Below, piece by piece: positions 1 to 7,047 of a stretch of 16,834 nt of DNA; positions within the stretch are counted from its first letter, which is position 1, and every line of letters begins with the position of its first letter. Position numbers and translations under genes: made by a program. The stretch is from assembly GCA_011051855.1 (NCBI GenBank), contig DRKG01000319.1:1-16834 (forward strand), written 5' to 3'. Under the pieces are notes generated by a model. It was not told where the DNA came from. It did no database searches and worked only from the letters and a program-made list of their open reading frames with translations. Source of the DNA: a bacterium (GTDB taxonomy: Bacteria; Planctomycetota; UBA1135; UBA2386).

Positions 1-1021
1 GGTCGACGTCTTGACCGGCGTGCTCGAGCCGCTGCAGGAGCCGCTGGCCGAAGTGCGCGAGCGGCTGCAGATCCGGGGCATGGACGCGGGCACGGCTGCG
101 AACTTTCGCGACAAGGCGCGCATGAAGGAAGTGTTCGCGCAGCACGGCATTCCCTGTGCTCGGCATCGCCTGTGCGCATCGACGGACGAGGCGCTCGCGT
201 TCGCGCGCGAGGTCGGCTACCCCTTGGTCGGCAAGCCGCCGGCCGGAGCCGGCGCCAAGGCGACCGCACGCTGCGCCGACGCGGGCGAACTCGACGCGTT
301 CCTGCGCCAGGTGCGGCCCGCACCCGGCCGCGAGGTGTTGCTCGAAGAGTTCATCCAGGGCCAGGAGTTCTCCTTCGACACCGTCACCCTGCAAGGTCGG
401 CACGTGTTCCACAACGTGTGCTGCTACCTGCCGACGCCGCTCGAGGTGATGGAGAATCCCTGGATCCAGTGGTGCACGGTGTTGCCGCATTCGCTCGACG
501 TGCCGGAGTTCGCCGAGATCCACCAGATCGGTTGCCGGGCTCTCGATGCGCTCGGCATGTGGAGCGGCCTGTCGCACATGGAGTGGTTCCGGCGCCGCGA
601 CGGCTCGATCGCGATTTCGGAGGTGGCGGCGCGACCACCCGGCGCGCAGTTCGTGCCGCTGATGGGGCACGTGCTCGACGCCGACATGTTCCACCTGTTC
701 GCCGAGCTGATGGCGTTCGAGCGCTTCGACGTGCGGCCGCGCCGGTTCGCCGCCGGCGCGGCCTATCTGCGGGCCCAGCCCGAGCGACCCGCCCGCGGCC
801 GCGGCAGCGAGCACCAGGTCATCCGCGCCGTGCACGGCCTCGAGCGCGTGCGTGCGCGCCTTGGCAGCCTGATCGTGCAGGCGCAGTTGCCGCAGGTAGG
901 CCGGCCGCCGCAGAGCAGCTACGAGGGCGACGGCGTGATCATGGTGCGGCATCCGGACACCCGGGTGGTGACCGAGGCGGTGCAGGAGATCGTGCGCACG
1001 GTGCGCGTCGAGGTCGGCTGA
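1..1021 (+). CDS. ATP-grasp domain ligase, 5' end cut off by the window
   Basis: The reading frame is open from the first base to a TGA at 1019-1021. A TTG at 11 could act as a start, but alignment by eye to the complete paralogue at 1042-2259 shows that residue 1 from that TTG matches about residue 78 there. About 75 N-terminal residues (the pre-ATP-grasp fold) therefore lie upstream of the window. Counting from the TTG, the visible ATP-grasp signs are the nucleotide-binding VGKPPAGAGAK around K75, the hinge segment LLEEFIQGQEF (111-120), HMEW (189-192) and the metal-binding ISEVAARPPGA (202-212). Enzymes of this superfamily join a carboxylate to an amine, thiol or carboxylate nucleophile through an acyl-phosphate, using ATP. 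The substrate cannot be read from the sequence. The superfamily call is firm; no gene name is justified. The next gene begins 20 nt downstream, so the two are very likely one operon. Confidence 0.85.
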   Translation, partial: VDVLTGVLEPLQEPLAEVRERLQIRGMDAGTAANFRDKARMKEVFAQHGIPCARHRLCASTDEALAFAREVGYPLVGKPPAGAGAKATARCADAGELDAFLRQVRPAPGREVLLEEFIQGQEFSFDTVTLQGRHVFHNVCCYLPTPLEVMENPWIQWCTVLPHSLDVPEFAEIHQIGCRALDALGMWSGLSHMEWFRRRDGSIAISEVAARPPGAQFVPLMGHVLDADMFHLFAELMAFERFDVRPRRFAAGAAYLRAQPERPARGRGSEHQVIRAVHGLERVRARLGSLIVQAQLPQVGRPPQSSYEGDGVIMVRHPDTRVVTEAVQEIVRTVRVEVG

Positions 1022-1041
1022 ACGGAACTGCGAGAACGAAC

Positions 1042-2259
1042 ATGAACGTCGTCTACCTGAGTCCTGGGTTTCCGGCCGAGATGCCGTTGTTCGTGCGCGG
1101 TCTGGCGCAGGTCGGCGCCAGGGTGTTCGGCGTCGGCGATCAACCGGCAGCGGCGCTGCCGCAGCAAGCGCGCGAGGGTCTGCACGACTACCTGCAGGTG
1201 GGCGGCTTCGCCGACGAAGGCGCGGTCGTCGACGAGGTGCGTAGGTGGCTGCACGGCCGGTCGATCGATCGCGTCGAGTGCATGTGGGAGCGGTTGATGT
1301 ATCTGGCCGCGACGCTGCGTGAGACGTTCTCGGTGCCGGGCATGAACCGCGCACAGACCGCGATCGTGCGCGACAAGGAGGCGATGAAGCAGGCGGTCGA
1401 GAAGGCCGGCCTCAGGGTGCCGCGCCACGGTCGCGCGCGCAGTCGAAACGAGGCGTGGGCGGTGCTCGAACGCGTCGGCTTTCCGTCGATCGTCAAGCCG
1501 ATCGACGGTGCCGGCAGCCAGGACACCTACCGCTGCGACGACCGCCAGCAGTTCGAAGACGCCTTGCAGCGCACGCGCCACGTCGACGAGCTGTCGGTGG
1601 AGGAGTTCATCGAAGGTGAGGAACTGACCTACGACACGGTGTGCGCCAACGGCGACATCCTGTTCGAGAACGTGTCGTGGTATCGGCCGAAGCCGATGGT
1701 CTTGGCGAAGAGCCCGTGGGTCTCGATGGAGAACGTGGTGTTGCGCGATCTCGGACACGAGTTCGTGCGGCCCGGCGTCGAACTCGGGCACGGCGTGCTG
1801 CGCGCGCTCGGTTTCGCCACCGGCTTCACCCACATGGAGTGGTTCCGCAAGCCCGACGGCGAGGCCGTGTTCGGCGAGATCGGCGGGCGGCCGCCGGGCG
1901 CGCGCCTGGTGCACGCGATGAACTACTCGGCCGACATCGACCTGTTTCGCGGTTGGGCCGAGGCGACCTGCTACGGCCGGCTCAGCCAGGACACGCGCAA
2001 GCGCTACAACTGCTCGATGGTGTTCAAGCGCGCCCAGGGCGACGGCATCGTGCGCGAACACCGCAATCTCGCAGCGCTGCTGAGAGAGTTCGGCGAGCAC
2101 GTCGCCTGCGTCGAGCTGACTCCGATCGGCGAGCCGCGCCGGGATTGGCGCAAGGTGGTGGTCGGCGACGGCTGGATCGTCGTGCGGCACCCCGAACTCG
2201 ACCGATGCCTCGAAATCGCGCAGCACTTCGTGCGCGACCTGGCGGTCATCGCCCGGTAA
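1042..2259 (+). CDS. ATP-grasp domain ligase, paralogue of the preceding gene
   Basis: The ATG at 1042 gives 405 residues. The N-terminus MNVVYLSPGFPAEM is a typical Rossmann-like pre-ATP-grasp start, roughly residues 1-100. The ATP-grasp fold follows: IVKPIDGAGSQDTYRC with K152, VEEFIEGEELTYDT (186-199), HMEW (264-267), and FGEIGGRPPGAR (277-288) with E279 and R283 as likely metal and phosphate ligands. The C-terminal GDGWIVVRHPE (375-385) matches GDGVIMVRHPD in the gene before it. It is colinear with that gene over the whole shared length but clearly diverged, so the two are old tandem duplicates and probably use different substrates in one pathway. ATP-grasp ligases of this style are related to biotin carboxylase, PurK/PurT and CPSase folds and to amino-acid ligases. 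I cannot tell which reaction applies. Only a weak Shine-Dalgarno (gcgagaacg) precedes the start. Confidence 0.88.
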   Translation: MNVVYLSPGFPAEMPLFVRGLAQVGARVFGVGDQPAAALPQQAREGLHDYLQVGGFADEGAVVDEVRRWLHGRSIDRVECMWERLMYLAATLRETFSVPGMNRAQTAIVRDKEAMKQAVEKAGLRVPRHGRARSRNEAWAVLERVGFPSIVKPIDGAGSQDTYRCDDRQQFEDALQRTRHVDELSVEEFIEGEELTYDTVCANGDILFENVSWYRPKPMVLAKSPWVSMENVVLRDLGHEFVRPGVELGHGVLRALGFATGFTHMEWFRKPDGEAVFGEIGGRPPGARLVHAMNYSADIDLFRGWAEATCYGRLSQDTRKRYNCSMVFKRAQGDGIVREHRNLAALLREFGEHVACVELTPIGEPRRDWRKVVVGDGWIVVRHPELDRCLEIAQHFVRDLAVIAR

Positions 2260-2324
2260 CGCGCGCCGCCGGCAACCCGATCTCGCAGCTCGCGGCCGCG
2301 CTGCGTAGACTCTGCCGCGATCCG

Positions 2325-3998
2325 ATGACGAACCCCATCTCGCAGGCCGCCCCGAGGCGGCGTCTCGCGGCCGTGCGCGCCGCATTCCTGGTTGCGCTGG
2401 TCGGCGTCTTCGCGGCGCCGGCCGTCGATGCCCAGACCCGCAAGGAACTGGGCCGCATGTGGACGTTCGAGCACGCGCCGCTCGGCTGGTTCCAGCAGGC
2501 CTACGACTGGCAGCCGAGCGAGAAGTGGCTCGAGCACGCGCGGCTGTCGGCGTTGCGGCTCGGCAACCAGGGCCGCTACTTCTGTTCGGCGTCGTTCGTC
2601 AGCCCCTACGGCTTGATCATGACCAACCACCACTGCGCGCGCGACTTCGTCGCCCAGGTGCAGGGGGATCGGGACTGGCAGACCAACGGCTTCTACGCCG
2701 GCGCCTACGAGAACGAGATCAAGATCCCGGGCGCCAAGTGCTCGCAACTGATCTCGCAGAAGGACGTGACCAAGGAGGTCAAGGAGCACGGCGAGCAGGC
2801 GGTGCTGGCGGCGGCGCGGGAGGCCCACCCGGAACTCGAACACCAGGTGATCGCGCTCTACCAGGGCGGCAACTACCAGCTCTACAGCCACCGCATCTAC
2901 GACGATCTCAGGCTGGTGTGCGTGCCGCACGGCCAGAGCGCGCACTTCGGCGGCGATCCGGACAACTTCTGCTACCCGCGCTGGGGGCTCGACTTCGCGT
3001 TCCTGCGCGCCTACGAGAACGGTCGCCCGGTCGACTCGAAGGAGCACTGCTTTCAGTGGAAGACCGCCGGTGCATCCGAGGGCGAGCCGGTGTTCGTGAT
3101 CGGCAACCCGGGCAGCACCGGCCGGCTGAAGACGCTGGCGCAGTGCGAATACGACCGCGACCACCTGCTGCCGAACCTGGTGCGGCGCTACGAGCACATG
3201 CTCGAGCGCTACGAACAGGAGGTCGGCGACGACGAGCAGAAGCGAAAGGAACTGCTGCCGCAGATCCTGCGCGCCGAGAACAGCAGGAAGGCGCTGCAAG
3301 GTTACCTCGACGGCCTGCGCAACGAACGTATCATGGCGATCAAGGCCAAGGCCGAAGCCGAGTTGCGCAAGGAGGTCGCCAAGCGCCCGGAGCTGCAGGA
3401 CCGCTACGGCGATGTCTGGGATCGCCTCGCGGCCATCCAGACCGCGCGCGTGCAGGCGCAGAAGGCCGGCGATCGCGAGCAACTGCGCGCCCTGCAGGCC
3501 GAGGAGAAGGAACTCAACGTCAAGATCGGCGAGGCCTGCTTCGCCGTATACGGCACCGAGATTCCGCCGGATGCGACCATGTCGTTGCGCATCAGCGACG
3601 GGATCGTCAAGGGCTACGAGTACAACGGCACGCTGGCGCCGCCGTACACGACTCTCTACGGCCTGTTCGCGCGCTACCACGAGTTCGGCGGCAAGCACCC
3701 GTTCGATCTGCCGCAGGTGTGGTTGGACAAGGAGAAGGAGCTCGACCTGTCGACGCCGTTCAACTTCGTCGCCACCTGCGACATCATCGGCGGCAACTCG
3801 GGTTCGCCGATGATCGACCGCGAACAGAACGTGGTCGGCCTGATCTTCGACGGCAACATCGAGATGCTCGGCAACCGCTACGTGTTCGACGACGAGGTGT
3901 CGCGCACGGTGTCGGTGCACCCGGCGATCATCGTCGAGGCCCTGCGCAAGATCTACGGCGCCGGTGCGCTCGCCGACGAACTCGAACGCCGCCAGTAG
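2325..3998 (+). CDS. Secreted S46-family dipeptidyl-peptidase (DPP7-like), short form
   Basis: The ATG at 2325 gives 557 residues, beginning with a basic stretch and a hydrophobic core that ends near AVDAQ (about residue 37), a signal peptide for export. The S46 serine peptidase motifs are in order: GLIMTNHHC with catalytic His103, GDPDNFCYPRWGLDFAFLRAY with Asp223, and IIGGNSGSP with nucleophile Ser492, followed by the family signature FDGN and RTVSVHP. S46 enzymes remove dipeptides from unblocked N-termini. In the family, a Gly at the FDGN position is typical of DPP7-type enzymes and an Arg there of the acidic-specific DPP11 type; this protein has Gly. Characterised members are about 700 residues, and the missing length falls mainly between the Asp and Ser, where the helical cap domain is inserted (here only about residues 265-445, rich in charged coiled-coil-like helix). 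It probably acts in the periplasm on peptides. It starts 65 nt after the second ligase gene and could share its transcript. Confidence 0.9.
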   Translation: MTNPISQAAPRRRLAAVRAAFLVALVGVFAAPAVDAQTRKELGRMWTFEHAPLGWFQQAYDWQPSEKWLEHARLSALRLGNQGRYFCSASFVSPYGLIMTNHHCARDFVAQVQGDRDWQTNGFYAGAYENEIKIPGAKCSQLISQKDVTKEVKEHGEQAVLAAAREAHPELEHQVIALYQGGNYQLYSHRIYDDLRLVCVPHGQSAHFGGDPDNFCYPRWGLDFAFLRAYENGRPVDSKEHCFQWKTAGASEGEPVFVIGNPGSTGRLKTLAQCEYDRDHLLPNLVRRYEHMLERYEQEVGDDEQKRKELLPQILRAENSRKALQGYLDGLRNERIMAIKAKAEAELRKEVAKRPELQDRYGDVWDRLAAIQTARVQAQKAGDREQLRALQAEEKELNVKIGEACFAVYGTEIPPDATMSLRISDGIVKGYEYNGTLAPPYTTLYGLFARYHEFGGKHPFDLPQVWLDKEKELDLSTPFNFVATCDIIGGNSGSPMIDREQNVVGLIFDGNIEMLGNRYVFDDEVSRTVSVHPAIIVEALRKIYGAGALADELERRQ

Positions 3999-4021
3999 GA
4001 TAGGGCCGCCAGTAGGACAGG
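3988..4021 (+). repeat. Two-copy 17-bp tandem repeat across a stop codon
   Basis: The unit gccgccagtaggatagg (3988-4004) is followed at once by gccgccagtaggacagg (4005-4021), with one T/C difference. The stop codon TAG of the S46 peptidase gene (3996-3998) lies in the first copy and the same triplet recurs in the second. It looks like a recent slippage duplication at the gene end. It lies in the gap between two converging genes. Confidence 0.85.
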
Positions 4022-4044
4022 GCCGGGTCGCTGCCGGGCGGCGG

Positions 4045-5394
4045 TCATTCGCGCAGGAGGCGCACGCCCGTGACCTGAAAGCGCGTCTCCGGTGCCCAGA
4101 AGTTTCGATAGGCGACCCGCGCCGAGCTGCGCGGGGTGGCGAACGAGCCGCCCCGCAGCACGCGCTGGTTGTCCATGAACTTGCCGTTGTACTCCATCAG
4201 CGCGCCGTCGAACGCGCGATAGCCCGGGTACGGTTCGTAGTGGCTCGACGTCCACTCCCACGCCGTGCCGCACAGTTGCTGCACCTGCTCCAGGTCGGGC
4301 CGAGCCGGCTCGACGTCGAAGGCATTGCGGCCGTGCTCGTCGTCGAGCAGGTTGGCACCGTCGCGGTCAAAGCCAGCCACGCGGGCGGCGTGCTCCCACT
4401 CGACTTCGCGCGGCAGGCGCGCGCCCGTCCAGTCGGCGTGGTTGGCGGCGTACCAGCGGCAGAACGCGTCGGCCTCGTAGAACGACACGTGGCAGACCGG
4501 TGCGTGTGGGTCGAGCTCGCCGAGGCCGTAGAGCGAGAACCGCAGCCAGGTGTCGCCGTCGCGGTGCCAGTAGAGCGGTGCCGTGATGCTTTCGCGCCGC
4601 ACGAAGTCCCAGCCGTTCTGCAGCCACAGCAGCGGGTCGCGGTAGCCACCGTCGTCGACGAACGCGCACCACTCGGCGTTGGTGATCAGGCGGTTGGCGA
4701 GCGCGAAGTCGAAGACCAGCGCTTGGTGGGCGGGCAGCTCGTTGTCCCAGCAGAAGCTCGGCGAGCAGTCTTCGTCGACGAAGGTCGGGCCGTGGTGGCC
4801 GAGCGTCGTCTCGCCGCCGGCAAAAGCCACGGCCCGCAGCCCACCCGGGTTGCGCGTCGGCTGGCCGGCGGCCCGATCGGGGCGGGCGAGGTAGCCGCGG
4901 CGCAGTTCGGGCGGCGCCGACCAGCGGATGTGCAGGATCTCGGTCAGGAACAGCTCCTGGTGCTGCCGCTCGTGCTCGCAGCCGATCGTGATGATGCGCT
5001 GCAGGTCCGCGAGGTGCTCGCTCGGACAGTCGGCGATCCAGCGCGCGACCGCGTCGTCGACCGCCCGCCGGTAGGCGCGCACTGCTTCGGTCGACGGCGA
5101 CGCGACCTGGCCGCGGCGGCTGCGCGGCAGGCGCGGCCCGAGACCTTCGTAGTAGCTGTTCAGGGCGTAGTCGAAGCCGTCGAAGCCGGCCGGCTGGCGG
5201 CCGTTCGGACGCAACAGGTTGGCGGTGAAGAACCAACTGGTGTGGCCGAGGTTCCAGTAGGGCGGGCTCACCGTCGGCATCGACTGGATGCGGTAGTCGT
5301 CCGGCAGCAGCGGCGCCATCAGTCGCTCGGTGGCCGCGCGCACCCGGCGGAAGCGCTGCGCGAGTCGCTTGCGCAGCCGTCGTTGCTCGCTCAT
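4045..5394 (-). CDS. egtB: EgtB-type iron(II)-dependent sulfoxide synthase
   Basis: The ATG at 5394 (reverse strand) gives 449 residues. The N-terminal DinB-like four-helix domain (about 1-165) carries the three-histidine iron site: His51 in NLGHTSWF, and His141 and His145 in EHERQHQE. The C-terminal formylglycine-generating-enzyme-like/C-type-lectin domain (about 185-449) shows NRLITNAEWCAFVDDGGY, CGTAWEWTSSHYEPYPGY and RVLRGGSFATPRSS. EgtB uses O2 and iron to couple the thiol of cysteine or gamma-glutamylcysteine to carbon 2 of the imidazole of hercynine, making the sulfoxide precursor of ergothioneine. NSYYEGLGPRLPRSRRG (79-95) resembles the substrate-side segment of proteobacterial EgtB proteins, but I cannot assign the thiol donor. 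The start overlaps the stop of the upstream membrane-protein gene by ATGA (5391-5394), indicating coupled translation. No egtD (histidine methyltransferase) is within the window. The family call is firm; ergothioneine as the final product is inferred. Confidence 0.9.
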   Translation of the reverse strand: MSEQRRLRKRLAQRFRRVRAATERLMAPLLPDDYRIQSMPTVSPPYWNLGHTSWFFTANLLRPNGRQPAGFDGFDYALNSYYEGLGPRLPRSRRGQVASPSTEAVRAYRRAVDDAVARWIADCPSEHLADLQRIITIGCEHERQHQELFLTEILHIRWSAPPELRRGYLARPDRAAGQPTRNPGGLRAVAFAGGETTLGHHGPTFVDEDCSPSFCWDNELPAHQALVFDFALANRLITNAEWCAFVDDGGYRDPLLWLQNGWDFVRRESITAPLYWHRDGDTWLRFSLYGLGELDPHAPVCHVSFYEADAFCRWYAANHADWTGARLPREVEWEHAARVAGFDRDGANLLDDEHGRNAFDVEPARPDLEQVQQLCGTAWEWTSSHYEPYPGYRAFDGALMEYNGKFMDNQRVLRGGSFATPRSSARVAYRNFWAPETRFQVTGVRLLRE

Positions 5395-6203
5395 GCCGGG
5401 ACCGATCCCGGTTCGCCGTGGCGGTGGAACATGTAGGCGCCGAAGGCGATGCCGAACAGGCTCATCAGGTAGACCGCCGGGAAGAAGATCACGTGTTCGA
5501 GCCAGATCAGATAGAAGAACTGTTGCCCCGAGCCTTCGGCGAGGCGCGGGTCGAACTGCATCTGGGTCATCGGGTTGACGATGTCGCGCACGGTGTGCAC
5601 GTCGAGGCTGGTGCCGAGGTGTTCGGTCGAGGCATACCAACTGAACAGGGCCAACGGCAGCCGCGCGGCGAGGATGCCCGCACCGACGGCCACCAGCAAG
5701 CCGGGCAGCGAACGGGCGCGGCGCGCCGCGAGTAGACACAGCGCCAGGCCCGCCGGCCACAGGAAGCGGTCGATGCCGACCGGCTGCACGACCGCGGACG
5801 GCGCCGCCAGCACCTGCATGCCGAGCCAGGTCGCGGCGGCGGTCCACGCGAACGTGAGCGGCAGGATCCACGGGTTGCGCAGTTCGCGGCGGCCCAGCCG
5901 CCACAGCAGCAGGATCCACGAGAGCGCGAAGGCGGCGAACGGGATCGTCCATTGGCCGCCGGCCGCGGTGAAGGTCGAGGTCTCGAAACCGACCATCGAC
6001 ACCTCCATGTCGGCACCCTGGAAGCCTGCGTAGTGGTGCAGGGTGGTCAGGCTGCGCTCCCCTTCCTCGCGGCCGAGGACCAGGGTCGCGGCCGCGGTCG
6101 CGGTCAGGATGCTGAGGCCGATGCGGCGGAACCTCGGCAGCACCAGCGCGAAGGCCAGCGAGAGGTAGGCGAGAACGTGGAGCAGCGCGAGCAGGAGGTC
6201 CAT
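5391..6203 (-). CDS. Polytopic inner-membrane protein of unknown function
   Basis: The ATG at 6203 gives 270 residues. I do not recognise a family. By eye there are six or seven membrane segments, at about residues 3-22, 29-44, 85-102, 112-134, 144-160, 166-187 and 228-257. Two longer polar loops (45-84 and 188-227) hold several histidines (His56-His57 in TTLHHYAGF, His195, His203), and further histidines sit at 9, 237, 260 and 262. The last helix is followed by the short cytoplasm-like tail MFHRHGEPGSVPA. Its stop overlaps the start of the EgtB gene by 4 nt, so the two are co-translated and may work in one process. The histidine pattern might allow metal or haem binding, or a redox or transport role, but nothing in the sequence proves this. 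No Shine-Dalgarno is evident before the ATG. The gene is divergent from rpmI. Confidence 0.85.
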   Translation of the reverse strand: MDLLLALLHVLAYLSLAFALVLPRFRRIGLSILTATAAATLVLGREEGERSLTTLHHYAGFQGADMEVSMVGFETSTFTAAGGQWTIPFAAFALSWILLLWRLGRRELRNPWILPLTFAWTAAATWLGMQVLAAPSAVVQPVGIDRFLWPAGLALCLLAARRARSLPGLLVAVGAGILAARLPLALFSWYASTEHLGTSLDVHTVRDIVNPMTQMQFDPRLAEGSGQQFFYLIWLEHVIFFPAVYLMSLFGIAFGAYMFHRHGEPGSVPA

Positions 6204-6405
6204 TGCGTGCGGTCGGGGGGCGCCCGGATGGCGGGCCCGGCAGCAAGGGACTGTTGGCGAGCGGGGCGCGCGATGCCAGACTTTTCCCCAAGCCGCACTT
6301 GCCGGTCCGGCGGCGGCTCGCTACCGTCTTCGCCCTTCCTATCCCGTGGAGCGGGTTGCGGCCGTGTCCGGTCGCTGTTCCGCGGGCGCAGATCCAACGG
6401 CAGTC
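6204..6405. other. Divergent intergenic region between the membrane-protein/egtB pair and rpmI
   Basis: About 200 bp without a convincing gene. It must hold promoters in both directions. I found one moderate sigma-70-like match toward rpmI (listed separately) and none convincing toward the membrane protein. infC, often directly upstream of rpmI in bacteria, is not here. Confidence 0.6.
6299..6327 (+). promoter_or_regulatory. Possible sigma-70-type promoter of rpmI-rplT-pheST
   Basis: TTGCCG (6299-6304) and TACCGT (6322-6327) are 17 bp apart, matching the -35 and -10 consensus at four and three of six positions. Transcription from it would begin near 6334 and leave a leader of about 70 nt. 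The match is weak and found by eye in G+C-rich DNA. Confidence 0.28.
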
Positions 6406-6603
6406 ATGACCAAGCAGAAGACCAAGAAGGCGGTGGTCAAGCGGATGAAGCTGACCAAGACCGGCAAGGTCAAGTTTCATCACGCGTTCACGTCGCACAT
6501 CATGGTGCGGCGCTCGCGCAAGCGGAAGCGCAAGCTCCGCAAGAGCGAAGTGTGCACGGGCAAGATCAACGCCAACATGGCCATGCTGTTGGGTGGGAGG
6601 TAA
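6406..6603 (+). CDS. rpmI: 50S ribosomal protein bL35
   Basis: The 65-residue protein is very basic, and its first half reads KTKKAVVKRMKLTKTGKVKF, the standard bL35 pattern of KT(K/R)-x-KR-x-K-x-T-x-TGK-(V/I)-K. It continues with a typical SH-x-x-x-(R/K)RSRKRKRKLRK stretch. It is a small protein of the large ribosomal subunit that binds 23S rRNA. The ATG at 6406 was chosen because it gives the family's usual length and N-terminus; an in-frame ATG at 6346 would add 20 residues unlike any L35. No Shine-Dalgarno is obvious. rplT follows after 6 nt, the near-universal order, so the two are one operon. Confidence 0.95.
   Translation: MTKQKTKKAVVKRMKLTKTGKVKFHHAFTSHIMVRRSRKRKRKLRKSEVCTGKINANMAMLLGGR
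6595..6600 (+). promoter_or_regulatory. Ribosome binding site of rplT
   Basis: GGGAGG lies inside the last codons of rpmI, 9 nt before the rplT ATG at 6610. It is one of the few strong Shine-Dalgarno sites in the window and supports that start. Confidence 0.75.
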
Positions 6604-6609
6604 GCACTC

Positions 6610-6966
6610 ATGAGTCGCGCAACCAACGGTCCCGCTACCCGCCAGCGCCGCAACCGCGTGCTCAAGCGCGCGAAGGGCTTCCACCAGCGCCGCGGCAATC
6701 TGTTCCGTATCGCCAAGGAGACGACGCTGCGCGCCGACGCGTTTGCGTTCTCCGGCCGCAAGCAGAAGAAGCGCATGTTCCGCCGCTTGTGGATCACCCG
6801 GCTGACCGCGGCGGTGGCGCCGCAGGGGCTGCGCTACTCGCAGTTCATCCACGGCATCCAGAAGGCCGGCATCAAGCTCAACCGCAAGGAACTGAGCGAG
6901 ATGGCGATCCACGATCCGGCGACGTTCGCGGCGATCTGCGACCAGGCCAAGTCGGCCATCGCGTAG
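6610..6966 (+). CDS. rplT: 50S ribosomal protein bL20
   Basis: 118 residues, the usual family length. The family pattern is clear: a basic N-terminal extension, then RVLKRAKGFHQRRGNLFRIA, then AFSGRKQKKRMFRRLWITRL and LRYSQFIHGIQKAGIKLNRKE (61-96 region). bL20 binds 23S rRNA early in assembly of the large subunit, and in several bacteria it also represses translation of its own operon through an mRNA structure in the leader. Whether that happens here cannot be seen. The ATG at 6610 follows a strong GGGAGG site. It is preceded by rpmI and followed by pheS after 81 nt holding a stem-loop. Confidence 0.96.
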   Translation: MSRATNGPATRQRRNRVLKRAKGFHQRRGNLFRIAKETTLRADAFAFSGRKQKKRMFRRLWITRLTAAVAPQGLRYSQFIHGIQKAGIKLNRKELSEMAIHDPATFAAICDQAKSAIA

Positions 6967-6998
6967 CCAGCCGCGGCCCGCGATCCGCAAAGTTCCGG

Positions 6999-7021
6999 CG
7001 GCGCTGGCATGCCCAGCGCCG
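6999..7021 (+). terminator. Stem-loop between rplT and pheS (attenuator, partial terminator or processing site)
   Basis: CGGCGCTGG (6999-7007) pairs perfectly with CCAGCGCCG (7013-7021) around the 5-nt loop CATGC. The run after it is TTGTGCTGT, not a true U-tract, so full intrinsic termination is doubtful. It could lower read-through from the ribosomal genes into pheST or protect an mRNA end. It covers an alternative ATG for pheS (7009), which argues for the later start at 7048. Confidence 0.55.
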
Positions 7022-7047
7022 TTGTGCTGTACAGCCGTCACGTCGAC

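Noticed and set aside
172..1041. Long open extension upstream of the second ATP-grasp gene in its own frame
   Set aside because: The translation is arginine- and proline-rich, lies over the first ATP-grasp gene in another frame, and the ATG at 1042 gives a proper pre-ATP-grasp N-terminus.
919..3920. Long reverse-strand open frames opposite the ATP-grasp and S46 genes
   Set aside because: They are antisense to genes with clear motifs and show low-complexity Arg/Ala/Val-rich sequence, as expected of G+C-rich shadow frames.
6346..6405. In-frame upstream start for bL35
   Set aside because: It would add 20 residues with no similarity to the family; the family-standard N-terminus begins at 6406.
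7009..7047. Upstream ATG for pheS, or a pheM-like leader peptide
   Set aside because: The added peptide has no Phe codons and the ATG is in a hairpin loop and stem; PheS homology starts after 7048.
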